Part shown: positions 14,766 through 21,285 of the stretch, piece by piece | Numbering within the stretch: position 1 is the stretch's first letter | Layout of the letters: the number at the start of each line of letters is the position of its first letter | Assembly (NCBI GenBank): GCA_003489085.1 | Contig: DNJM01000214.1 | Span: 2,616 to 25,705 of the forward strand | DNA from: Lachnospiraceae bacterium | GTDB taxonomy: Bacteria > Bacillota > Clostridia > Lachnospirales > Lachnospiraceae | Length of the DNA stretch: 23,090 nucleotides | Direction of reading: 5' to 3' | Notes under the pieces: generated by a model | Databases searched by the model: none | What the model was told of the DNA's origin: nothing | What the model saw: the letters and a program-made list of their open reading frames with translations, nothing else | Program-made: the position numbers and the translations under genes

Positions 14766-15067
14766 TTAAACCGATGAAGAAGAAGAGTAGATTGCCAGGT
14801 GAAATTACAGAGAGCGGCAGGCGGTGGGAATGCCGTATGGAGCAGGCAATTGAATGGACTTTGGAGGGCGGCTTGAACGGAAGAGCAGAATAAAGAAAAA
14901 TTCGTGGAATCCAAGTAGACGCTGCCGGGAACCGAACCCGTTATCAATCCGGAATGTATGTTAGTACATGAGAAAGTGGACTTTATGTCAAGTTGAGTGG
15001 TACCGCGATAATAGTCAGTTTATTACCGTCTCAAGCAGATCGATAGATCTTTGCTTGGGGCGTTTTT
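14766..15067 (+). ncRNA. T-box leader, tryptophan specifier (TGG)
   Basis: A full T-box riboswitch lies in the 579-nt gap between gltX and trpX. The 5' part has GATGAAGAAGAAGAGTAGA (start of Stem I) and an AGAGAGCGGC...GGTGGGAA distal region. The specifier region reads GAA-TGG-ACTTTGGAG (14851-14865), the usual context in which the codon after GAA is the specifier; TGG at 14855-14857 reads Trp. The T-box sequence TGAGTGGTACCGCG is at 14994-15007, with TGGT as the acceptor-end-binding bulge. The terminator follows. Uncharged tRNA-Trp would stabilise the antiterminator and switch on the importer when tryptophan is scarce. Confidence 0.9.
15027..15067 (+). terminator. T-box regulated terminator
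   Basis: CGTCTCAAGCA pairs with TGCTTGGGGCG (11 pairs including G-U), enclosing a small GATC-GATA-GATC hairpin, followed by five T residues. It is the alternative structure to the T-box antiterminator and sits 135 nt before trpX. Confidence 0.85.
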
Positions 15068-15202
15068 CATTTCAGAAGGAAATGAGAAAATACCGTGAAA
15101 CCACAAGACTGCCTCTTTTCTTACTGACATGGCCCGGTGGATGGCAAATGCCCCCGGGAAAGCAATGAATCTAAAAAGAAGTAGAAAAAGGAGACCACAA
15201 CT

Positions 15203-16231
15203 ATGAAAAAAAGAATGACAGCAATCTTATTAACAGCAATGATGACAGTATCTGTACTTGCAGGATGCGGAAGCGGCCAAAAAGCGGAGAATGGAACGAA
15301 TGCAGAGTCTTATACGATAGGAATTTCCCAGTTTGCACAGCATGGTTCCCTGGATAATTGTCGGGAAGGCTTTCTGGAAGGACTGAAGGAGGAAGGAATC
15401 GAAGAAGGCAAAAATCTGGAGGTCATATATAAGAATGCAGAAGCAGCTTTTGCCAATGCGGGAACCATTGCAGATGGATTTGTATCGGATAAAGTAGACA
15501 TGATCTGTGCAATTGCCACACCGAGTGCACAGACGGCATATAATGCAGCAATGGACAGCAATATTCCGGTTATTTACACAGCGGTTACGGATACGGCTGC
15601 GGCAGAGCTGACAGATGCGGATGGAAAACCTGTGGGAGAGGTTACCGGTACCAGCGATATGCTTCCGGTAGAGGAACAGCTGCAGATGATCCGCAGGATG
15701 CTCCCGGATGCGAAGACAATCGGTATCATGTATACCACCAGCGAAGCAAATTCTGTTTCCGCAATCGAGACCTATAAGGAGCTGGCGGGCGATTATGGAT
15801 TTACGATAGAGACAGCGGGCATCACTGAGACAGCAGATATCCCGCTGGCAGCAGACGGACTTCTTACAAAGGTGGATTGTCTGACCAACCTGACGGATAA
15901 TACGGTGGTAAATTCTCTGACAACGATTCTGGAGAAGGCAAATGAGCTGAACATTCCGGTATTCGGAAGTGAGATTGAACAGGTGAAAATCGGTTGCCTG
16001 GCGGCACAGGGACTGGATTATGTGGAACTTGGAAAGCAGACCGGACGTATGGCAGCACAGGTATTAAAAGGAGAAAAGAAAGCATCTGAAATCAACAGTG
16101 CCATCATCGAAGGCAGTGATCTGTACCTGAATACGGCAGTGGCAGAGAAGCTTGGCATTACTGTTCCGGATGAGCTTACAGAAGCAGCACGGGAAACATT
16201 TACGGAGATTACAGAAGCAAAAGCAGAATAA
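15203..16231 (+). CDS. trpX: Tryptophan ABC transporter substrate-binding lipoprotein (TrpX-type)
   Basis: 342 residues. A signal peptide ends in lipobox SVLAGC (C22), so the mature protein is lipid-anchored outside the cell. The rest is an ABC substrate-binding protein of the PF04392 type: YTIGISQFAQHGSLDNCREG at the N-terminal lobe, ICAIATPSAQTAY, IPVIYTAVTDT and PVFGSEIEQVK..CLAAQGLDY, all typical of TrpX-like binders. The substrate is inferred from the Trp-specific T-box upstream and from known T-box-linked trpXYZ loci, not from binding residues. AAGGAG ten bases before the ATG. It is the first gene of a four-gene unit. Confidence 0.88.
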   Translation: MKKRMTAILLTAMMTVSVLAGCGSGQKAENGTNAESYTIGISQFAQHGSLDNCREGFLEGLKEEGIEEGKNLEVIYKNAEAAFANAGTIADGFVSDKVDMICAIATPSAQTAYNAAMDSNIPVIYTAVTDTAAAELTDADGKPVGEVTGTSDMLPVEEQLQMIRRMLPDAKTIGIMYTTSEANSVSAIETYKELAGDYGFTIETAGITETADIPLAADGLLTKVDCLTNLTDNTVVNSLTTILEKANELNIPVFGSEIEQVKIGCLAAQGLDYVELGKQTGRMAAQVLKGEKKASEINSAIIEGSDLYLNTAVAEKLGITVPDELTEAARETFTEITEAKAE

Positions 16232-16257
16232 AGAATGTATATGAGTGGAGGCGCATC

Positions 16258-17157
16258 ATGAATCTTGTCATTTCAATATTAGAGCAGGGATTTATCTATG
16301 GTATCCTGGCTTTGGGTATCTATATCACGTATAAAATCCTGGATTTTCCGGATCTGACCGTCGATGGAAGCTTCCCGCTTGGGGCAGCCATCAGTGCAGC
16401 CCTGATCACAAGAGGAATGAATCCGTATCTGACATTGCTGGTGTCTTTTGCAGGCGGTGCACTCGCAGGTGTGTGCACCGGCCTGATCCATGTAAAATGC
16501 AAGGTAAGGGATTTGCTGTCCGGTATCATTATGATGACAGCATTATGGACGGTTAACTTAAGGATTGCAGGAACATCCAATGTTCCGCTGTTTTCGCAGA
16601 AGACGATTTTCCGGAATGAATGGATCCAGGGAATCGGTCCGGAAGCGATTGCACCCTATCGTACGCTGCTTCTGATTATTGTGCTGACTGTGATCAGTAA
16701 GGTGCTTCTGGATCTGTATCTGCAGACGAAGTCCGGCTACCTGCTTCGGGCGGTTGGAGATAATGATAAGCTGGTAACCTCCCTTGCAAAGGACCAGGGA
16801 AATGTAAAGATTCTGGGACTTGCGATTGCGAATGGATTAGTGGCTCTGGCCGGCTGTATCTTTTGTCAGGAAGAACGGGTATTTGAGATTTCCATGGGAA
16901 CCGGTGCCATGGTAATCGGGCTTGCCAGTGTGATTATCGGAACCAGCATGTTCCGAAATCTATGCTTCATGAAGACGACAACAGCAGTTATTATCGGTTC
17001 CATTCTGTATAAGGCATGTGTGGCAATTGCCATCCGTAATTTTGAACCGCAGGATATGAAGCTGATTACGGCGGTATTGTTTTTGATTGTTCTGGTCATC
17101 AGTATGGAAAGAAAGAAGAAGGTGAAGAAAAATGCTGGAACTGAAAGGCATTCATAA
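16258..17157 (+). CDS. trpY: ABC transporter permease (TrpY-type)
   Basis: 299 residues, strongly hydrophobic with about eight or nine membrane segments, of the branched-chain-amino-acid / LivH-like permease family that pairs with PF04392 binders. Recognisable features are the N-terminal ILEQGFIYGILALGIYITY, the conserved DFPDLTVDGSFPLGAA turn, and LRAVGDNDKLVTSLAKDQG, the cytoplasmic coupling-loop region. A basic tail ends in ERKKKVKKNAGTERHS. It follows trpX by 26 nt and overlaps trpZ by 26 nt. It forms the channel of the inferred tryptophan importer. Confidence 0.88.
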   Translation: MNLVISILEQGFIYGILALGIYITYKILDFPDLTVDGSFPLGAAISAALITRGMNPYLTLLVSFAGGALAGVCTGLIHVKCKVRDLLSGIIMMTALWTVNLRIAGTSNVPLFSQKTIFRNEWIQGIGPEAIAPYRTLLLIIVLTVISKVLLDLYLQTKSGYLLRAVGDNDKLVTSLAKDQGNVKILGLAIANGLVALAGCIFCQEERVFEISMGTGAMVIGLASVIIGTSMFRNLCFMKTTTAVIIGSILYKACVAIAIRNFEPQDMKLITAVLFLIVLVISMERKKKVKKNAGTERHS

Positions 17158-17905
17158 ATTCTATAATCCGGGCACGGTAAATGAAATGTGCCTGTTTGAG
17201 GATTTTAATCTGAAGATCAATCAGGGAGAATTCGTTTCCGTAGTAGGCAGCAATGGCTCCGGAAAGACTTCCATGCTGAATATCATCTGCGGCAGCATTC
17301 CGGTAGAAGACGGGCAGATTCTGATTGACGGAAAGGACATTACAAAGGAAAAAGAATATAAAAGAAACCGCAAGATTGGAAGAGTATACCAGAATCCGGC
17401 GCTCGGTACCTGTCCGGAGATGACAATCCTGGAAAATATGTCTCTTGCAGACCATAAAGGGAAATTTTTCGGACTGACCCGGGGGACGAATAAGGCGAGA
17501 GTTGATTTCTACAGAGAGCAGTTAAGACAGCTGAATCTGGGACTGGAAGATAAGATGGATACGAAGGTCGGGGCACTTTCCGGCGGACAGAGACAGGCGA
17601 TGGCTCTTCTGATGTCTACGCTGACACCGATCGAATTTTTGATTCTGGATGAACATACGGCGGCTTTGGATCCGAAGACGGCGGAACTGATTATGGAGCT
17701 GACAGATCAGATCGTAAAAGAGAAGAAGCTGACCACGATCATGGTAACGCACAATCTGCGGTATGCTGTAGAATATGGAAACCGGCTGATTATGATGCAT
17801 CAGGGCGAATGTGTCATAGACCAGGCAGGTGAAGAAAAGCAGAAGATTACGATTGATGATATCCTTCTGAAATTCAATGAAATCAGTATTGAATGCGGGA
17901 ATTGA
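17132..17905 (+). CDS. trpZ: ABC transporter ATP-binding protein (TrpZ-type)
   Basis: 257 residues, a complete ABC ATPase. Walker A is GSNGSGKTS (39-47), Q-loop VYQNP, signature LSGGQRQ (149-155), Walker B FLILDEH, D-loop ALDP and switch histidine in VTHNLRYA. The start lies inside the end of trpY (26-nt overlap), with AAGGTG upstream, which suggests translational coupling. It energises the TrpXYZ-type importer. Confidence 0.9.
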   Translation: MLELKGIHKFYNPGTVNEMCLFEDFNLKINQGEFVSVVGSNGSGKTSMLNIICGSIPVEDGQILIDGKDITKEKEYKRNRKIGRVYQNPALGTCPEMTILENMSLADHKGKFFGLTRGTNKARVDFYREQLRQLNLGLEDKMDTKVGALSGGQRQAMALLMSTLTPIEFLILDEHTAALDPKTAELIMELTDQIVKEKKLTTIMVTHNLRYAVEYGNRLIMMHQGECVIDQAGEEKQKITIDDILLKFNEISIECGN

Positions 17906-17926
17906 CAAAGGTGGAGGAACAGGAGA

Positions 17927-18487
17927 ATGCCGGAATCGAATATTACGAAGCGTGCGCTTGCAGAGTCTATGAAGCAGCTGATGGCTAAGAAGCCGTTTTC
18001 CAAAATCAGTATAGCGGAGATCTGCGAATCCTGCGGCATGAATCGGAAAAGCTTTTATTATCATTTCAAGGATAAATATGACCTTGTGAACTGGATCTTT
18101 TATACAGGTTTTGTCAGTCATGTGGATATGAATGCCTATGACAGCGGCATTGACCTGATGGATGATATCTGCCGATATTTTTATGAAGAGAGGAAGTTCT
18201 ATCAGGAGGCACTCCGGATCGAGGGACAGAATTCTTTTCGGGAGTATTTTGAAGAAACCATTCGGCCGGTTACGTGGATATTTGTGAAAGACATATTCGA
18301 TGTGGACGAAAAAGGTGATTTTGAAAAATTCTTTTTGGCATTTTTTTGTGATGCATTCCTGAATGCAATTGTCAGATGGCTGACAGATGATACTATGGAT
18401 GCGGATGAATTTCTGAAGCATACGCACCGAATGATCCTTACATTAGCGAAAAAAATTGTAATACAGGCTGGGAATACGGAGACTTAG
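17927..18487 (+). CDS. TetR-family transcriptional regulator (DhaS-like C-terminal domain)
   Basis: 186 residues. The N-terminal DNA-binding domain is clear: KRALAESMKQLMAKKPFSK, then the helix-turn-helix ISIAEICESCGMNRKSFYYHF and KDKYDLVNW. The C-terminal ligand domain, with WLTDD..DADEFLKH near its end, resembles the short DhaS/TetR_C_8 type. It lies 21 nt after trpZ with GGAGG at good spacing, so it should be on the same Trp-regulated transcript when read-through occurs. Its target is unknown: it could act on its own operon or on the convergent/divergent radical SAM locus just beyond. Its stop codon overlaps the stop of the convergent gene by 4 nt. Confidence 0.85.
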   Translation: MPESNITKRALAESMKQLMAKKPFSKISIAEICESCGMNRKSFYYHFKDKYDLVNWIFYTGFVSHVDMNAYDSGIDLMDDICRYFYEERKFYQEALRIEGQNSFREYFEETIRPVTWIFVKDIFDVDEKGDFEKFFLAFFCDAFLNAIVRWLTDDTMDADEFLKHTHRMILTLAKKIVIQAGNTET

Positions 18488-18509
18488 ATTCCGTTTCCCA
18501 GCCATTTTT
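18466..18509. terminator. Shared terminator at the convergent gene ends
   Basis: GGCTGGGAA(T)ACGGA pairs with TTCCGTTTCCCAGCC (nine plus about six pairs, one bulged T), followed by ATTTTT on the plus strand, ending the trp operon. The stem contains the stop codons of both convergent genes. On the minus strand a T-rich stretch (AATTTTTTT) follows about 11 nt beyond the stem. Confidence 0.75.
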
Positions 18510-19356
18510 CAATCTGTGCCAGATCGGAGTAGACATCGGACAGGAAAACAGGATAAGATGGATGGAGACGCATTTGCCGTACCTGTGCTGCGACGAGCTG
18601 TCGTTTTTGCTCTGCGCAGCCTGGATCTGCTATCAGAAAGCAAAAGGCACTTCGATAACGGAGAACAGGCTGTATCAGGGAATGCAGATCCAGGTCAATA
18701 CGGTCATCATTACCGTAGCGGTGATAGATTCCATAAAGGGAACCCTGCGCACGAAGATTGACAACGGTTTCAAAGTGTTCGGCATGGTCTGCATTTAAAA
18801 TCGTCATGACATTTGGACAGGCAGAGAGCAACGAGTATTGCGAAGGGGTAAAAATTGCTTTATGAACCGTGTGAAAGAATGCACAGTCCGGAAATGCGGA
18901 AAAGATACGGTACAGCTCATCGCAAATGGGTGTTTCTTCATCGATCCAGTAAGAGTGGATGCCGAGTTGGTTTCCCTTTCGGATCGTGGAAGCGAGCACA
19001 GAAAGGTCTGTATGTTCGGCCTGCATTTCCGGAATCAGAATCCAGGGGGTATGATATGAAGTCTGCTTTTCACCATTCATCCAGCTGTTTAAGCTAATAT
19101 TGATGCCAAAGGTCAGGATATTTTTCTCATCCGTATAATAGAGAAGCTGCTCCAGCATTTCATAATAAGGGCTGTCTTCCACCTCCAGAACATGCTGCAG
19201 CAGTGAGAATACATAACTCTGCAAAGGAGTCTTCGCAAACTCCTGTCCAAGATCCGTAAGTCTGCGTATGGTACGCTTCGGATCTTTTTTCATATCTTTT
19301 ATACCACGTTCTAAGGTGGAAATGATGAGTGCACGGCTGATCTTTTGCGGCTGCAT
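18484..19356 (-). CDS. Radical-SAM-like pseudoenzyme lacking the Fe-S ligands (paralogue of the divergent gene)
   Basis: 290 residues, no recognised family by itself. Compared with the divergently encoded radical SAM enzyme it aligns along its length. Residues 19-36 KD..R....L.DL match enzyme 20-37; PWIL (104-107) matches 112-115; RKGNQLGI matches CQGKRLGI; FPDCAF matches HRDCAF; GSLYG (205-209) matches GLLYG; and YPVFLSDVYSD (268-278) matches KPIYAMDFQND. A 17-residue block holding CxxxCxxC is absent after PWIL, the SAM-binding GGEP reads EETP, a short segment near 192-200 is lost, and the protein ends where the SPASM cysteines begin. I infer a catalytically inactive partner or regulator. 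AGGAGG six bases before the ATG supports the start. Confidence 0.7.
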   Translation of the reverse strand: MQPQKISRALIISTLERGIKDMKKDPKRTIRRLTDLGQEFAKTPLQSYVFSLLQHVLEVEDSPYYEMLEQLLYYTDEKNILTFGINISLNSWMNGEKQTSYHTPWILIPEMQAEHTDLSVLASTIRKGNQLGIHSYWIDEETPICDELYRIFSAFPDCAFFHTVHKAIFTPSQYSLLSACPNVMTILNADHAEHFETVVNLRAQGSLYGIYHRYGNDDRIDLDLHSLIQPVLRYRSAFCFLIADPGCAEQKRQLVAAQVRQMRLHPSYPVFLSDVYSDLAQIEKWLGNGI

Positions 19357-19431
19357 AGTTTACCTCCTGATATTATCCTGCTTTCCAGCATATCAGAAAT
19401 CAGAAAAAGAAAAAGGGACAAAATCCGAAAA

Positions 19432-19477
19432 CTGTCGCAAAATGTAACACTTTTGGAAACTGTCGTATTTTGGGACA
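19432..19477. promoter_or_regulatory. Two copies of an operator-like 18-nt motif between the divergent genes
   Basis: CTGTCGCAAAATGTAACA (19432-19449) and CTGTCGTATTTTGGGACA (19460-19477) agree at 12 of 18 positions, including the ends TGTC and ACA, and lie 28 nt apart. The second has the perfect inverted arms CTGTC/GACAG. This suggests a dimeric repressor or activator site in the 197-nt divergent region. The bound protein is unknown; the TetR regulator 1 kb away is one candidate. No clear -35/-10 pair was found for either gene here. Confidence 0.4.
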
Positions 19478-19553
19478 GCAGGCAGAATTCTGGTAAGTGC
19501 AAAAAAATGGCAGATCCGATACACTTTCAGTAAAGCAAAGGAGGATGTGGTCT

Positions 19554-20954
19554 ATGGAAATTACACATGCAGCGATGCGCAGTGCATTTGGAGCTGTCAT
19601 CGATGGAACAATAAAATATGTGAACAAGGATAGGGAAAGGAATCTTCTGAAGCTGGTGGATCTTTCCGAACAGCTGCTCAGAGGAACTTTTAAACCGGAG
19701 GTATTTGATGGAGCCAGAGAATTGATCCGGGATCAGGATGGAAAATGGATGGCATATGTCAACCGTGCACTGGAAGAACTGCATCCGAATATCATCCGGA
19801 TGAATGCGTTGAACCTGGGCTTTGAAGCCGGGTTCTGCGGGTACCGGAAGACGAGAGAGCTGGCCAGGCAGTATGACTGTAATATTCCCTGGATCCTTCT
19901 GATGGATCCGACAAGTGCCTGCAACCTGCATTGTACCGGCTGCTGGGCAGCAGAGTATGGCAATCGCCTGAATCTGACCTATGAAGAGCTGGATGACATC
20001 ATTTGTCAGGGAAAACGGCTTGGAATCTACTTCTATATGTTGACCGGAGGAGAACCGCTGGTGCGGAAAAAGGATCTGATCTGTCTGTGCGAGAAGCACC
20101 GGGACTGTGCTTTCCATGCATTTACCAATGGGACATTGATTGATGAAGAATTCTGTAAAGAGGTAGTCCGGGTTGGCAACCTGACATTCTCTATCAGCCT
20201 GGAGGGGTTTGAGGAGGTTAATGACGGGCGGCGTGGAGAAGGTATTTTTGACCGGGTTATGCAGGCAATGGATCTGATGAAATCCTATGGGCTTTTGTAC
20301 GGGACTTCCATATGCTATACCAGAAATAATGTGGAAACGGTGACATCGGATGAGTTCCTGGATCTGATTATTGAGAAAGGCTGTCGTTTTACATGGTATT
20401 TTCATTATATGCCGGTAGGAAATGATGCAGCGCCGGAGCTGATGCCGACCCGTGAGCAAAGAGAGTATATGTATCATCGTGTACGGGAAATCCGGGCGAA
20501 GGAAGGCGGTAAGCCGATCTATGCGATGGATTTTCAGAATGACGGGGAATATGTCCGTGGCTGTATTGCCGGCGGACGGATTTATTGCCATATCAATCCT
20601 AATGGAGATGTGGAGCCTTGTGTATTCATACATTATTCCAATGCCAATATCCGGGAGAAATCTCTGCTGGATTGTTTTCGGCAGCCGATTTTCCAGGCCT
20701 ACAGGAGGAATCAGCCATTTAATGAGAACCATCTGCGGCCGTGTCCGATGCTGGAGAACCCGAAGTATTTAAAACAGATGGTGGAGGAGACAGGCGCAGT
20801 GTCTACGGATTTGCAGTCTCCGGAGACGGTGGAGCATTTGTGTGGGAAATGTAATCAATATGCACAAGAATGGGAAGAAACTGCAGATCGCCTGTGGGAG
20901 GAAAAGCATGAATGCGGAGGCTGCAGCGGGCCATGCAGCCGGCAGAGGCAGTAG
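19554..20954 (+). CDS. Radical SAM / SPASM-type protein
   Basis: About 466 residues from the ATG at 19554, with AAAGGAGG nine bases upstream; the frame is open further 5' but lacks a ribosome site. An N-terminal ~110-residue helical extension precedes the radical SAM core. CNLHCTGC gives the CxxxCxxC cluster ligands C123, C127, C130; GGEP (165-168) is the SAM-binding motif; SISLEGFEEVNDGRRG is the usual substrate-side strand. A SPASM-like region follows (C337, C345 in YCHINPNGDVEPC with C356, then C397). The C-terminal end has CGKC (430-433) and CGGCSGPC (C454, C457, C461). The class is MoaA/PqqE/anSME-like; the substrate, possibly a peptide or protein, is unknown. It is divergent from its inactive-looking paralogue and followed by a terminator. 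Confidence 0.88.
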   Translation: MEITHAAMRSAFGAVIDGTIKYVNKDRERNLLKLVDLSEQLLRGTFKPEVFDGARELIRDQDGKWMAYVNRALEELHPNIIRMNALNLGFEAGFCGYRKTRELARQYDCNIPWILLMDPTSACNLHCTGCWAAEYGNRLNLTYEELDDIICQGKRLGIYFYMLTGGEPLVRKKDLICLCEKHRDCAFHAFTNGTLIDEEFCKEVVRVGNLTFSISLEGFEEVNDGRRGEGIFDRVMQAMDLMKSYGLLYGTSICYTRNNVETVTSDEFLDLIIEKGCRFTWYFHYMPVGNDAAPELMPTREQREYMYHRVREIRAKEGGKPIYAMDFQNDGEYVRGCIAGGRIYCHINPNGDVEPCVFIHYSNANIREKSLLDCFRQPIFQAYRRNQPFNENHLRPCPMLENPKYLKQMVEETGAVSTDLQSPETVEHLCGKCNQYAQEWEETADRLWEEKHECGGCSGPCSRQRQ

Positions 20955-20970
20955 ATACAGAAAGGTCAGA

Positions 20971-21006
20971 AGAAGTCAGGCAGAAAAATTGTCTGACTTC
21001 TTTTTT
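20971..21006 (+). terminator. Intrinsic terminator after the radical SAM gene
   Basis: AGAAGTCAGGCA pairs with TGTCTGACTTCT (12 pairs, one G-U) around a short A-rich loop, followed by six T residues (the first within the stem). Confidence 0.92.
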
Positions 21007-21020
21007 GTTATATTTGTCTA

Positions 21021-21049
21021 TTGACTTGGTATGGCGAATGGGGTAGTAT
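21021..21049 (+). promoter_or_regulatory. Promoter of nrdD
   Basis: TTGACT (21021-21026), 17 nt, TAGTAT (21044-21049). The predicted start near 21056 leaves a leader of about 230 nt before nrdD. Apart from candidate NrdR boxes I see no riboswitch or small gene in this leader. Confidence 0.6.
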
Positions 21050-21061
21050 AGGAGACAACTG

Positions 21062-21227
21062 CTACATGATGTAGTGTGCAAACGAGGAAAAGAATTGAAA
21101 AAATACTAAATATAGATAATGGGTTGGAAGACAGAATATCATGTAGGACTAAGAAAAGCCCGAGAACTCTATGTTTGAACAGGATATTTCAAAGCAGGAA
21201 AGAAATTCTGAAAACTATATGTAGTAT
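21062..21227 (+). promoter_or_regulatory. Candidate NrdR boxes in the nrdD leader
   Basis: Three 16-nt stretches resemble the NrdR box (ACACTATATATAGTGT as I recall it): CTACATGATGTAGTGT (21062-21077, 10 of 16), ATACTAAATATAGATA (21103-21118, 11 of 16) and AAACTATATGTAGTAT (21212-21227, 13 of 16, the best). NrdR is the general repressor of ribonucleotide reductase genes, so the place is right. The spacing (41 and 109 nt) is not the typical ~31 nt of tandem boxes, so not all may be real. Confidence 0.4.
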
Positions 21228-21285
21228 AAATCGGGTCTGCTTTGCAGTAAGCAGACGCAAAGAAGCGAGAAAGGAGAGGCACGGA

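Noticed and set aside
14968..15168. 66-codon plus-strand ORF in the trp leader
   Set aside because: It lies across the T-box and its terminator; the sequence is explained by RNA structure and there is no ribosome site.
17522..18427. 301-codon minus-strand frame across trpZ and the TetR gene
   Set aside because: It spans two confident plus-strand genes and their junction, with no ribosome site or domain.
19527..20732. 401-codon open frame on the minus strand opposite the radical SAM gene
   Set aside because: Antisense shadow; the plus strand has clear radical SAM motifs and a strong ribosome site.
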